A DNA stretch of 64,000 nt from an uncultured Collinsella sp. (GTDB lineage: Bacteria > Actinomycetota > Coriobacteriia > Coriobacteriales > Coriobacteriaceae): the NCBI GenBank assembly GCA_900545615.1, contig UQZM01000005.1, positions 4,364-68,363 on the forward strand, written 5' to 3'. The translations under genes and the position numbers were made by a program. The notes under the pieces are model-generated. The model ran no database searches. It was not told the origin of the DNA and saw only the letters and a program-made list of their open reading frames with translations. Below are positions 9,143 through 17,392 of the stretch, one piece after another; positions within the stretch are counted from its first letter, which is position 1; each line of letters opens with the position of its first letter.

Positions 9143-9208
9143 CATCATCAAAGAAGAATCGCTATCGATCGTCTCCGGGGTTTTTCGTTCAAAATTAGAG
9201 CATGTCGA

Positions 9209-9781
9209 TTACGGCTCATCGAAGTCCATCCACTCTACAGGCTGCATTAGACCGTAATAATCGACGGGCGTTTTGAATCGAATCCTGCCCAAATGACCGT
9301 CGCTCTTCCGCACCCAACTGCGTCCGTAGCGATCGGTGAAAGCCACCTCGCAGCCGAGGGCCTTATGCATCGAACAATCGAGATGCCCGACGCACCTCAC
9401 GGTTTTGCCCGGAGCAACGGACGAGAGTAGAACTCTGCTGTTGCATCCCTCGACGTCCCTCCCGTCTTGAGGCCCGGCGCCTTGGACAAGTACGGCAGTG
9501 AGGATAACTTGGTAAACGATGTCGTTGCTATTGTTCATCACTTCTAGGCCGACCTGTGTCCCGAAATCAATCCTAATCCTGCCAATCGTGGTCGTCTCCC
9601 TCTCAGGCATCCTGACCACACGGGCACAGATGGCTGATGCCTGGCTCCGCGCGGCCGTCCGGCGGCCCCGTATCAGCGAGACAATCCACTGGACGAGAGT
9701 GAGCGCCAGAGCTAGGAGAGCAACAACCGTGCCGAAATCGATTTGACCGTTGAAACTAATTACAACGCCATCCGGAATCAT
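9209..9781 (-). CDS. Membrane-anchored hypothetical protein
   Basis: A 190-residue protein with one N-terminal membrane segment (TVVALLALALTLVQWIVSLI, about residues 18-37), a short basic patch (RGRRTAARSQ) and a beta-rich remainder. Basic residues after the helix suggest a cytoplasmic C-terminal domain. It overlaps the upstream gene by the ATGA pattern, so the two are translationally coupled and share a terminator. The layout of one membrane helix plus a small beta-rich domain is also seen in the unrelated-looking protein at 15655-16287. No family recognised; the defence context suggests a membrane effector or sensor, as inference only. Confidence 0.55.
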   Translation of the reverse strand: MIPDGVVISFNGQIDFGTVVALLALALTLVQWIVSLIRGRRTAARSQASAICARVVRMPERETTTIGRIRIDFGTQVGLEVMNNSNDIVYQVILTAVLVQGAGPQDGRDVEGCNSRVLLSSVAPGKTVRCVGHLDCSMHKALGCEVAFTDRYGRSWVRKSDGHLGRIRFKTPVDYYGLMQPVEWMDFDEP

Positions 9782-10245
9782 TTGATCATCCCGTCCACCA
9801 TCGCCGCCGCCTCAAGGAGAGGCTTCCAGTCGTCGGGCCCCACCTGGCGAACGGCTCGCTGCTTCCGTCGCACATCTCGCATTCTGACCGCAGGCATCTC
9901 GTGAAGCCCGGGGTAAATGAGCACGCGATAGAGCTCGTAAAACCCTATTTCAGACATATCATCGTCGGAGCGCACGATGACAGCTGGAAGGCGGGGAAGC
10001 CCAAGCCCAGAGCAAAGATCCTGAATTCGACCGAGAACCACGCGCAAATCTGGGACCCCCGCTTCGACCGCAAAGCCCTCGGCGAGCTCGTCGTGGACAA
10101 AGGGAAGTCTCTCGACTTTCGCCAAGCGAAGAGTCTCGCGGGCCACGTTCCCAAAGGTCAGTTTGAAGGGCGCACCGACAAAAGAGGTATCATCCTCCGC
10201 TGTACGAATCCCCTCGATGTTGTCACGCGCGAGCGTCATTCGCAT
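9778..10245 (-). CDS. Hypothetical protein, first gene of a two-gene unit
   Basis: A 155-residue soluble protein. ATG 10245 is preferred over the TTG directly before it because GGGAGGGG lies at suitable distance. The sequence contains FVHDELAEGFAVEAGVPDLR and VLGRIQDLCSGLGLPRLPAV, followed by YELYRVLIYPGLHEM. A HExxx-like string (HDELAE) is present, but without the further ligands that would make a zinc peptidase convincing. The last four bases overlap the next gene. Function unknown; presumably acts together with the membrane protein downstream. Confidence 0.55.
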   Translation of the reverse strand: MRMTLARDNIEGIRTAEDDTSFVGAPFKLTFGNVARETLRLAKVERLPFVHDELAEGFAVEAGVPDLRVVLGRIQDLCSGLGLPRLPAVIVRSDDDMSEIGFYELYRVLIYPGLHEMPAVRMRDVRRKQRAVRQVGPDDWKPLLEAAAMVDGMIK

Positions 10246-10302
10246 CAACCCCTCCCGGCCAATCTCTCAAGATGGAGAAGCAATCTTCTCAAACCGCACA
10301 AT

Positions 10303-11238
10303 TCAGAGCTTGCGATGGTTCTCAGCAAACCAGTTATCCAAGGTTTCCACACGATGCCTTAAGCGCTTCTCATACAGATTTGCGGGTACCCCGAGCAGAT
10401 CAAGAAGAATAGCCCTGTACATCAATGAGAGCTTTTTGAGATAGAAAGCACTTTCGAGGCCATTGAGATATTCATCCTTGGGCTGATTGGCCTTAATATG
10501 CATAATCCTGACTCGACTGCACTTCAGCTTAGATAAGAACGCATCATAGGCTTTCTTTCCCATCTGCATTTCATAAGCAAAAGCTACCTTACCAAATTCC
10601 CCAATGACTGCATCGAGGCACTCTTTTAATGTAGGCTTATTCTTTGCGGCCAAATCAGGGAACAGTCCCCTTTCTTTGTTGCACATCTCAATCAAAGGCT
10701 CAGCGAGCTCGATGAGAAAAGCGCATCGAATGTCAATCGGCATCCCAGACCTCGACATAGCATACAGGTACATCTGATTTGTAATGTCGAGCTGCTCCAC
10801 CAAGTAAAGCCATTTCCCAACCAAGTCGTCAGTCAAAACATCGCAATAGTCAACGAGTTTGTCGTTGGGAATATTCGACGAACGTAAGTCGGAATCGAAA
10901 TAGCTTAATCGCCGAGCTAGAACCTGTCTGACCTCCGCCTCGCCGTCATCGCCATCCGGCGAGCCGTCGAACTCTGCCCTGACCAATGGAACAAAAGCCG
11001 CATCGAACAGCATCAGAAGTCTTTCAATTATAAACAACGGCGTTTGAATGTTCGTCCACGGCATCGGTTCGGCAGCAACAGTGGTTATCTCCCTGGTTCG
11101 ACATTGCTTGACGACAACATCGTATGCAATGTCCCCGCATCTCATGTTGACGCAGATCTCATGCGGTCCGCCCAGAGCGAGACCGTCTTGCTCATAATAC
11201 GCGGAAAGCGTTTTAAATCTGGGAATATGCTCTCCCAT
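10303..11238 (-). CDS. ApeA-like HEPN-domain antiphage protein
   Basis: A 311-residue protein. The start is placed at ATG 11238 because GGAGGGGC precedes it; the longer frame to 11292 would start at TTG without such a site. The N-terminal part is beta-rich and then runs into a long helical region (PLFIIERLLMLFDAAFVPLV). Near the C-terminus RVRIMH gives an R-x4-H motif (about residues 242-247), the catalytic signature of HEPN ribonucleases. It is followed by helices (YLNGLESAFYLKKLSLMYRA, ILLDLLGVP) like those ending ApeA-type proteins. HEPN RNases of this kind cleave tRNA or other RNA during phage attack and cause abortive infection. It is transcribed alone. Assignment to ApeA is by pattern and remains moderate. 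Confidence 0.6.
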   Translation of the reverse strand: MGEHIPRFKTLSAYYEQDGLALGGPHEICVNMRCGDIAYDVVVKQCRTREITTVAAEPMPWTNIQTPLFIIERLLMLFDAAFVPLVRAEFDGSPDGDDGEAEVRQVLARRLSYFDSDLRSSNIPNDKLVDYCDVLTDDLVGKWLYLVEQLDITNQMYLYAMSRSGMPIDIRCAFLIELAEPLIEMCNKERGLFPDLAAKNKPTLKECLDAVIGEFGKVAFAYEMQMGKKAYDAFLSKLKCSRVRIMHIKANQPKDEYLNGLESAFYLKKLSLMYRAILLDLLGVPANLYEKRLRHRVETLDNWFAENHRKL

Positions 11239-11421
11239 TGCCCCTCCTGCAAGCAATACCTTTGCACCGTTTATATCGAGCAGGAAACCCAAGAAGCAGT
11301 GGTGCGCTGAATATTAGTGCAAACCATCCTAACGAATGGTGGCCGAAGGCCATCCTGTCGGGCAGCAAATTCGGTCCGGATTGCCCGAATCGCCGCCTAA
11401 AACGCCTGCATCTTACCACCG

Positions 11422-11625
11422 CTACGCCGCCTTCGCGGGCAACACGACGAATTCCAGGAGCACCGACCTTTCGGCGCGAACGGCCTCCACGGGGTTGATC
11501 GGCGGCTCGGCCGCCGCCTCGCCATCCGTCTCGTCCAGGAGTCCCATAGTGGCGATGGCACACCTGCAGGACCAGTCCCCCTCCAATCTGCAAGCCAAGT
11601 TTTTGAAAAAGACCCTATTTTGCAC
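11422..11625 (-). CDS. Short ORF, probably a gene fragment
   Basis: A 67-residue frame ending in EAVRAERSVLLEFVVLPAKA. The sequence is protein-like (balanced composition, acidic centre LLDETDGEAAAEPP), but the start lacks a clear ribosome site and neighbouring bases are non-coding. It is most likely the leftover C-terminus of a larger gene. The rest of 11239-11826 contains only the terminator at 11670-11712. Confidence 0.3.
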   Translation of the reverse strand: MQNRVFFKNLACRLEGDWSCRCAIATMGLLDETDGEAAAEPPINPVEAVRAERSVLLEFVVLPAKAA

Positions 11626-11669
11626 TTTGACACGCCGAGGTCGCCGCAGGAGAGTTGGGATAGATAAAA

Positions 11670-11712
11670 GGCCTGGCCTCGACTCATTCGAACCGAGGTC
11701 AGGCCAATTTTT
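11670..11712. terminator. Bidirectional intrinsic terminator
   Basis: Stem 11670-11681 with 11694-11705 (11 of 12 pairs) and a 12-base loop. TTTTT follows on the plus strand; on the minus strand TTTTATC follows. It is well placed to end the minus-strand Thoeris transcript. Confidence 0.7.
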
Positions 11713-11826
11713 GCCTATTTACAAAGTCCTGCTCATATTAAAGCAACTGGAGTTGAAAAAGGATAGCTTCATCCGATAGCGTACAGGTATGACCATGCCG
11801 GCTTCGACACCGTGCGTGGGAAGTCT

Positions 11827-12339
11827 TTACTGAAGCGCTTTTTTGACCGCCGGATAATCCCAGTAGTATTTACCGTCCCTATAATACATCATGGCGACAT
11901 GGTTTCCGTGGTACCTAACAGCCTCAGGACACTTCGACCTGTCGACCCGCGTGTTGTTATACAGCACCACGATATCGATATCGGCCTCCATGGCCTTATC
12001 GCACTCGTACTTGATGTAGCTGCGATAATCAACGCTATGCATGCGGGTACAGCTAGAAGTCCACGCGTTATAGCTTCCGCAATACCGACAGCTTCCCTTA
12101 GTCACGGTGTCCGTCGAATCCCCCACGATAAGCACGAAACGTTTGGAATGATCCATTCTCTCTTTCAGCGAGCTCTTTATGCTGCAGGGCAGGCTGGAAT
12201 CGCGCGACTGCTGTAAATTGTGGGCATCCGTAAATGAAAGCCCCCAATAGTCGCTGTCGTTCCATTTGTGCAGCTGGTCCACAGCATCACGGTCGCCATC
12301 CCAGTCAGCAGCGATGTAGGTCCTCGTCCTATAAACCAT
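11827..12339 (-). CDS. thsB: Thoeris ThsB, TIR-domain NAD-derived signal synthase
   Basis: A 170-residue protein of the ThsB/MTH538 TIR-like group. It has a short first strand (RTRTYIAADWDGD), then WGLSFTDAH, then a strand followed by conserved polar residues (RFVLIVGDST), and a basic/acidic helix with YECDKAMEADIDIVVLYN, matching the order seen in ThsB proteins. ThsB senses infection and makes a signalling molecule from NAD that activates ThsA. The start is placed at ATG 12339 because GGAGAGAAAG precedes it; it overlaps the ThsA stop by 11 bases. The insertion CRYCGSYNAWTSSCTRMH contains three cysteines and a histidine, which could bind a metal. A bidirectional terminator lies downstream. 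Confidence 0.75.
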   Translation of the reverse strand: MVYRTRTYIAADWDGDRDAVDQLHKWNDSDYWGLSFTDAHNLQQSRDSSLPCSIKSSLKERMDHSKRFVLIVGDSTDTVTKGSCRYCGSYNAWTSSCTRMHSVDYRSYIKYECDKAMEADIDIVVLYNNTRVDRSKCPEAVRYHGNHVAMMYYRDGKYYWDYPAVKKALQ

Positions 12340-13198
12340 CTTTCTCTCCAATCCTATTTTCCCAAGCCTCAATATATCCGTTGACTTCGTATAGCCTCAT
12401 TCGTGCAGCGGTCTTCTCCGTCAAGACGACCACGACGCCTTCTTTGAAATGTCGCTTCGAAGCCCTCAGGGTACAAAGCATGCAGTGAAGAAGGTCGTCC
12501 TCCGAGGGCTTCCCGCCGTCGAACCTGGTTATCCCCGACCCCAGCAGCGGAAGAACGACAGGTCTGCCGGCATACATCCTATCTAGCTCATCCCACATGT
12601 TGAGCAGGCATTCCTCATATTCGCCACGGCGAAGGCGTGCTCGGTTTAGTTTGTCCATATGCGTGAAGGCGAGCAGTGCGTACTCGTTGTAGTCCTTGAT
12701 GGTGCCGAGAGGATAGCGAATCCTACCATCCCCAGCTTTGCAAGGCTCCAACAAGCTCGGCCCCAATTTTTCGACTGTACGCTTGAGGGTATTCCAATCA
12801 GCGTACCTCTTGATAAAAATGCCGTTGAGAGAATTCCTTGAAATAACCTTGTCATCGACCTGGATGTCGAAATACTCATCGAACGGGATGACCTTCACTC
12901 CGTCCGTAGCAAAAAGGTCGCCAACCACGATGTCGATGTCCATACCGTTAATCGCCAAATGGACCCCGCTCCTGCTGCGACGATATGTGACGACCGCCGC
13001 AAGAATGGCTATCAGAATAAAAAGAACAACGAAAACGAAGAGTCTAAACAGACACCCCGAACCCTTCGGCAGCAGATCAATGAGAGACACGCCCACAACC
13101 GCCATAATCGTCGAAATTGCACCGATGATTGCCATCGACCATTTGGCGGACTTTTTCACAAGCGACCAAGTAGCTATATAAGCAATTTGTTTTAGCAA
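12329..13198 (-). CDS. thsA: Thoeris ThsA, two-TM plus macro-domain effector (type II)
   Basis: A 289-residue protein. Two membrane helices lie at about residues 20-43 (IIGAISTIMAVVGVSL) and 49-72 (FVFVVLFILIAILAAVVTY). A cytoplasmic macro-like domain follows, with LAINGMDIDIVVGDLF, ALLAFTHMD and RPVVLPLLGSGITRFDGG, the last being the typical glycine-rich macro ligand loop. This TM-macro layout is the effector of type II Thoeris, in which a signal made by the TIR protein is bound by the macro domain and the membrane part kills the cell. The gene precedes thsB and overlaps it. The start is a TTG with GGAAG about 10 bases upstream; no better start is seen. Both genes appear intact, so this is probably the most complete defence system in the window. 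Confidence 0.75.
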   Translation of the reverse strand: MLKQIAYIATWSLVKKSAKWSMAIIGAISTIMAVVGVSLIDLLPKGSGCLFRLFVFVVLFILIAILAAVVTYRRSRSGVHLAINGMDIDIVVGDLFATDGVKVIPFDEYFDIQVDDKVISRNSLNGIFIKRYADWNTLKRTVEKLGPSLLEPCKAGDGRIRYPLGTIKDYNEYALLAFTHMDKLNRARLRRGEYEECLLNMWDELDRMYAGRPVVLPLLGSGITRFDGGKPSEDDLLHCMLCTLRASKRHFKEGVVVVLTEKTAARMRLYEVNGYIEAWENRIGEKDGL

Positions 13199-13520
13199 AC
13201 CACATCTTCCATGAAAGCACTTAAATATAGAACGTATGATAGCCGTTTCTCGCGCAGCTAGTTGAGGCTTTTAGCTCTCGCAGCCAATTCATTATCATAC
13301 ATTTGCATTCGCATCTCTGGTCACGAACTCATACGCCCCACACACGCTGCTCTACCGCCCAGGACACCCCCACGGTCCTCGCCAATGCAAACCAAGGTCA
13401 AGAGCCATCGCCGCCTCGTTTATCAATATAGCAGCTTACAATCGTAACGAACGCTTGTGCGATTATACTAGCAATGAAATGAGCACCTCCTCCAGCAACA
13501 CCAAGGAAAAGAGAGCACAC
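13199..13520. other. Divergent intergenic region between thsA and the KAP gene
   Basis: About 320 bases that must contain both divergent promoters. It is AT-rich near the thsA side and has pyrimidine-rich tracts in the middle. No convincing operator, repeat or RNA gene was seen. Confidence 0.4.
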
Positions 13521-14878
13521 ATGAAACGATTAGACGAAGAGCCCACATGCGAGATCGCCAGGGAATCACTAAAACACGACCAACTCGGTCGCCGCGAAAT
13601 TGTCGCCCAATTTATCCATCTACTTTACAGCGTGAAGGGGCATATTCTATTTTCATAGACGCCCCTTGGGGAACAGGCAAAACCTTCTTCGTCAAACAAA
13701 TCATCGAAACCTTGCGCTTCGGAAACCCGCACATCGACGCAAATGCCCCATCGGACACATCGATCTTCGACAGCAATCTCATGACCAAGATGAGTGAAGA
13801 TCCTTTTCTGCCAATATACTTCAATGCCTGGGAAAACGACCATTTCAACGACCCGATTGCCCCACTATTGGCAGCCATAGCAACCATGGCCGACAAGAAA
13901 AAGGTCAATCAGGAGAGAAGCGTTTCCGATATCGCAGCAGGGGCAATAGACTGCGCTTTGTCTTTAACGGGGCTGAATGCAGGAAAGCTCCTCGAGGCAA
14001 TTAGCGGTAACGATTTCCTTAACGCGTTCAGAAAGAGGCAGGAGCTGAGGGCGAAAACCGAGGAACTCGTGTCAGCGCTTCTGCCGGAAGTCACCAAAAG
14101 GGCCGTGCTCTTCATAGACGAGCTCGACAGGTGTCGGCCGGAATTCGCTATGCAGCTACTCGAGCAAACAAAGTCTCTTTTCCTTCAGGATAACATCGTG
14201 GTCGTTTATTCAACGGACAGAACGCAACTTGCCTACTCACTCCAAGGAGTCTATGGCCAGAATTACGACTGCCGGCGATACCTTCAACGCTTCTACGACT
14301 ACCGATTCGATTTGCCCCGAATCAATCCAAATACGTACCTCGAAGCGAAACAGGCCAACATCCATAGCGGATACTTTTTCACGGAAATATGCCAACGGTT
14401 TATTGAGCAAAACAACGGAAGCCTTCGCGATTTCAACCGGTTCATCGACAAGCTCAACCAAGGTGTCATCTACATACTGACCGCCTTCGACAGGGAAGGA
14501 GACTGGTCAATCTCGTTCTCAAAGAATGCACTTTTGCCGACCTTCCTAACAATGGCGGAATATGAGCCCGAACAATGGGAGCTGGTCAAAACCGGAAAAC
14601 GCTTCGACCATGTATTTGAGTTCGCAAAAGAGAACGATAAATTCATGGAGTATCTAGACCGCATCATACTGGGAGAGTGCAAATACTTCGAGAAAGGCGG
14701 TGAGCCAACTGATGACATTCGAAATAGATACATCGAAGACTTATGCGCGGAAATCTTCCTCAACAGCGATGATGACCCGAGGCTCAAACGAAGCAGAGAG
14801 ATGCTTAGTATATGTGGCTCGCTCGACAAGAAGACGCTACGAACTTTGATATTTCCCAAGAACGTTATCGGGAAATAG
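13521..14878 (+). pseudogene. KAP-family P-loop NTPase, frameshifted near the N-terminus
   Basis: Starting at ATG 13521, the first frame gives MKRLDEEPTCEIARESLKHD and REIVAQFIHLLYSVKG. At a run of four G (13637-13640) the frame must shift to continue as AYSIFIDAPWGTGKTFFVKQ, which holds the Walker A motif. Restoring one G joins them. Further on come YFNAWENDHFNDP, Walker B AVLFIDELDRCRP, VVVYSTDRTQLA and RRYLQRFYDYRFDLP, all hallmarks of KAP NTPases. Several KAP proteins are antiphage defence genes. The C-terminal part is helical and unassigned. Translation from an internal start would remove the region before Walker A, so function is doubtful unless the base loss is a sequencing error or reversible. 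Confidence 0.75.
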
Positions 14879-14939
14879 GCGATTAGAAGTGCTTCGCACG
14901 AATTATCTGAATTCCGACGCGTATCTCCGGGGCCTCTTT

Positions 14940-15072
14940 GATTTGCATATGAGGTCAGCCACCATGTGCTCGATGATGCGCTTGGCGTGCTCCTTAGCGT
15001 TCCTCGTGCAGGAAGCCGAGGGAGCGGCCGCGTTCTTCCCGTATGCCTTCGCGATCGAATCCTCGGGATCGA
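14940..15072 (-). pseudogene. IS256-family transposase C-terminal fragment, inverted copy
   Basis: The minus-strand frame gives EDSIAKAYGKNAAAPSASC and NAKEHAKRIIEHMVADL, nearly the same protein end as in the remnant at 1.4-1.8 kb. The fragment points away from the matching terminal repeat at 15113-15153, so this copy has been rearranged internally. Confidence 0.75.
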
Positions 15073-15112
15073 CCATCCGATAGGAAGGAAGGCAGCATGA
15101 TATTGGAGTAGA

Positions 15113-15153
15113 ATGACGATTAGATTCTAGGCGATTACACCAACAATCGGGAC
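15113..15153 (+). repeat. IS256-family terminal repeat copy 2
   Basis: 38 of 41 bases match 1824-1864 in direct orientation. The preceding bases (AGGAAGGAAGGC) also match the codons for the transposase tail of copy 1. The two copies are about 13.3 kb apart and bracket most of the defence genes. Confidence 0.65.
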
Positions 15154-15235
15154 ACCACCGCAAGGCGCCCGCGGTCATGAAAAATGGCGTCGCAACGAAC
15201 GAATGGCATGCACAGCGCCTCCATGGCCTGCCCTA

Positions 15236-15282
15236 AACAAGAGAGGCCCCAGCCACCGCGTGGTGGCTGGGGCCTCTTATCG
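15236..15282 (-). terminator. Strong hairpin terminator
   Basis: Arms 15242-15257 and 15262-15277 form a perfect 16-bp stem with a 4-base loop. On the minus strand CTTGTTT follows. It ends transcription from the ugd relic side; with the weak plus-strand tail it may work in both directions. Confidence 0.75.
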
Positions 15283-15297
15283 CCCTAAGGAAGTTCG

Positions 15298-15660
15298 CTA
15301 GTCGCGCTTGAAAAGGTCGCGGGTATACACCTTGTCCGCCACGTCCGCGAGCTCGTCGCTCCAGCGGTTGGCGACGATCACGTTGCAGCCGGCCTTGAAG
15401 GCCTCCAAGTCGTGCGTGACCTCGGAGCCGAAGAACTCCGGCGCGTCCAGCGTGGGCTCGTAGACCACCACGGGCACGCCCTTGGCCTTCACGCACTTCA
15501 TGACGCCCTGGATGGAGCTCGCGCGGAAGTTGTAGGAGTTGGACTTCATCGTCGGGCGGCACACGCCCACGACCGGCTTCGGCTTGCCCTCGTAGACGCG
15601 GTCCTACACCATCTGCAGCACCTCGTCCGCGACGAAGTTCTTGCAGGTGCGGTTCTACTG
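15298..15660 (-). pseudogene. ugd: UDP-glucose 6-dehydrogenase, 3' fragment with internal stop
   Basis: The frame reads CKNFVADEVLQMV, a TAG stop at about 15606, then DRVYEGKPKPVVGVCRPTMK, ASSIQGVMKCVKAKGV and VIVANRWSDELADVADKVY, which is the C-terminal domain of UDP-glucose 6-dehydrogenase. The N-terminal NAD domain and catalytic cysteine region are missing. The intact enzyme makes UDP-glucuronate for capsules, so this is probably the remains of an older capsule locus replaced by recombination. The fragment's upstream end coincides with the stop of the following membrane-protein gene, which marks the junction. Confidence 0.75.
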
Positions 15661-16287
15661 GACTTTATCCCGAACCGGCTCTCCTGTTAGAGAAGATACC
15701 CTAGTCATCTTCGTAGTTGCTACTTCTAGAAAGGAATTTGGAGTTGCACCAGCATGTATCTTGTATTTCTTCCCGGACACGTCGAGGGCATAAAAAGACA
15801 GGGGCGCATCAAGGTCGAAAATGCCTAGTTCTTTACGCTCTTTTTGAATCGCCTGAAGCCTTAGAAAACTAATGGTGAAGCACCCAACTTCGCCTGGCTC
15901 AAGTTTCATTACATCGCTTAAAGGATGCAGTGTCCAATACTTTGGTTTCCTTAGATTGGGGATGCCTCTGCCCGGCATCCCGCATTCACGAATACGCATT
16001 TTTGATTCGAGCCAAGCTTTAGCCCCATGAGCGCTTTTATTAAACCTTGCCCCTTCGAGAACATGCGTGATATAAACTGGCTGGTTGCCGTCACATATAA
16101 ATTCAATGTTGAAACAATTTGAATGATGCTCGAGCAAATCAAAATGATCGTCTTCGAAAAATATTCCTCGTGCATAAACACTCATCTTATGTTCACTGCG
16201 GCCCATTGCTAATGCGACGAACGCTGCGAAGAACGTTGCCGCTGCGCATAGTAACGATCCTACTGCAGATACAATCTGCCAGTCCAT
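15655..16287 (-). CDS. Membrane-anchored hypothetical protein (possibly truncated at the C-terminus)
   Basis: A 210-residue protein starting at ATG 16287 after AAAGGAGACC. One N-terminal membrane helix (SAVGSLLCAAATFFAAFVAL, about residues 7-26) is followed by a beta-rich domain (CFNIEFICDGNQPVYITHVL, WTLHPLSDVMKLEPGEVGCF, SFYALDVSGKKYKIHAG). The design resembles 9209-9781. The stop codon lies within the junction to the ugd relic, so the last residues may not be native. No family recognised. It follows the unknown gene at 16388-17179 by 100 bases and may be the end of that transcription unit. Confidence 0.5.
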   Translation of the reverse strand: MDWQIVSAVGSLLCAAATFFAAFVALAMGRSEHKMSVYARGIFFEDDHFDLLEHHSNCFNIEFICDGNQPVYITHVLEGARFNKSAHGAKAWLESKMRIRECGMPGRGIPNLRKPKYWTLHPLSDVMKLEPGEVGCFTISFLRLQAIQKERKELGIFDLDAPLSFYALDVSGKKYKIHAGATPNSFLEVATTKMTRVSSLTGEPVRDKVQ

Positions 16288-16387
16288 TAGGTCTCCTTTC
16301 GCTGCTGCATACGATTTTCCAAATCTTGAATCACCAATTTAAAGATGTGGTCAATGAAGTCAGCGATCAGCTGTGTTTCTCTAATGC

Positions 16388-17179
16388 CTACAAGCTATTG
16401 TAGTTACGTTGCAATTCAGTAGCGTAGTCGCCAAATAGCGCATAGGCGTTTTGGATTCTTAGCCGGTGCCGATCAATAATAGCAAGCTCATTGGACAAAT
16501 CGATCGGAGGAGTATAGGCTTGGACAGAAACGGCATCGCCAACTGAATAGCCCTGGTTGACGCCAGAAACCAACGTGGGAGCAAGGTCATGAGCCGAATG
16601 GCCATGGAGCTCTCTAAAATGCTTGGCATCTGGATGCTCAAATAAGTCCTCATTAATAATGGCGATGAGTTGGTTTCCAAGAGCAGTATAGGAACAACTA
16701 TTTTGCAGCTTTTTAAACCAGTTGTGCCGGGGCACTCCATCTTTGACGGTATTAATCAGCACTAAAGAATAATCGCCCTTAGAGATAGTCGCTAGCTTAA
16801 CGCACGCGCGGACGAGCTGGTCCTTAAAGACATTTGGGATATCTGACAAGAATCTAAAGACGGGATAGATGTAATCCATAATGAGGGTGTTTCTGACGAC
16901 TTCAGAGTCAATGTCTGTGACGATAGTGCTCCAGACAGAAAGAGATTTTTCGTAGCGAATCATCTCGCGAACTGAATCAAATAAAGCAACGTTATAGGCA
17001 TTAAAGGTATCGGTAAATGGGTCGCCAAAGAAGCTTTTCATGTCACGATGAGCCGGAATGTGAGAGTTCTCAAGCTTGGTAGAATAATAAAGCGCCGGAT
17101 GTCTTGAGAGAGCTGAAGCGATCTGGGCAGATAGAGAGTCGGACTCAACAGGTATATTCACGCTTGGGTCTGCAGTCAT
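16388..17179 (-). CDS. Hypothetical protein of the EEP cassette
   Basis: A 263-residue soluble helical protein. The start is set at ATG 17179 because GGAGGTCTAATT directly precedes it. No known family was recognised. A string FRELHGHSAHD near residue 205 fits R-x4-H, the HEPN nuclease pattern, but without the usual polar residue after the arginine; this could be chance. It lies 213 bases behind the 183-residue gene in the same orientation, in a low-GC block that differs from the surrounding core. It could be a component of a defence cassette with the EEP protein, or cargo of the capsule locus. Confidence 0.5.
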   Translation of the reverse strand: MTADPSVNIPVESDSLSAQIASALSRHPALYYSTKLENSHIPAHRDMKSFFGDPFTDTFNAYNVALFDSVREMIRYEKSLSVWSTIVTDIDSEVVRNTLIMDYIYPVFRFLSDIPNVFKDQLVRACVKLATISKGDYSLVLINTVKDGVPRHNWFKKLQNSCSYTALGNQLIAIINEDLFEHPDAKHFRELHGHSAHDLAPTLVSGVNQGYSVGDAVSVQAYTPPIDLSNELAIIDRHRLRIQNAYALFGDYATELQRNYNSL

Positions 17180-17392
17180 AATTAGACCTCCGACAATGGT
17201 TAGCAATTAAATTGTTCGGCATGCAGAACAGTCATGATGCGTGCCTATATTGGACAAGATTCGCCCTTATGGAGTCAACGTAATTCAATATATGAAATGG
17301 ATATATGTAATCTGAACTCAAAAGACACAGTTTCCAGCAATGCCTTTCACCACAGAAAAGAGATTCTTGACAAAAGATATAGGGAAAGAGAA

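Noticed and set aside
9778..10245. Zinc peptidase from the HDELAE string
   Set aside because: The HExxH pattern is not complete and no third ligand is apparent.
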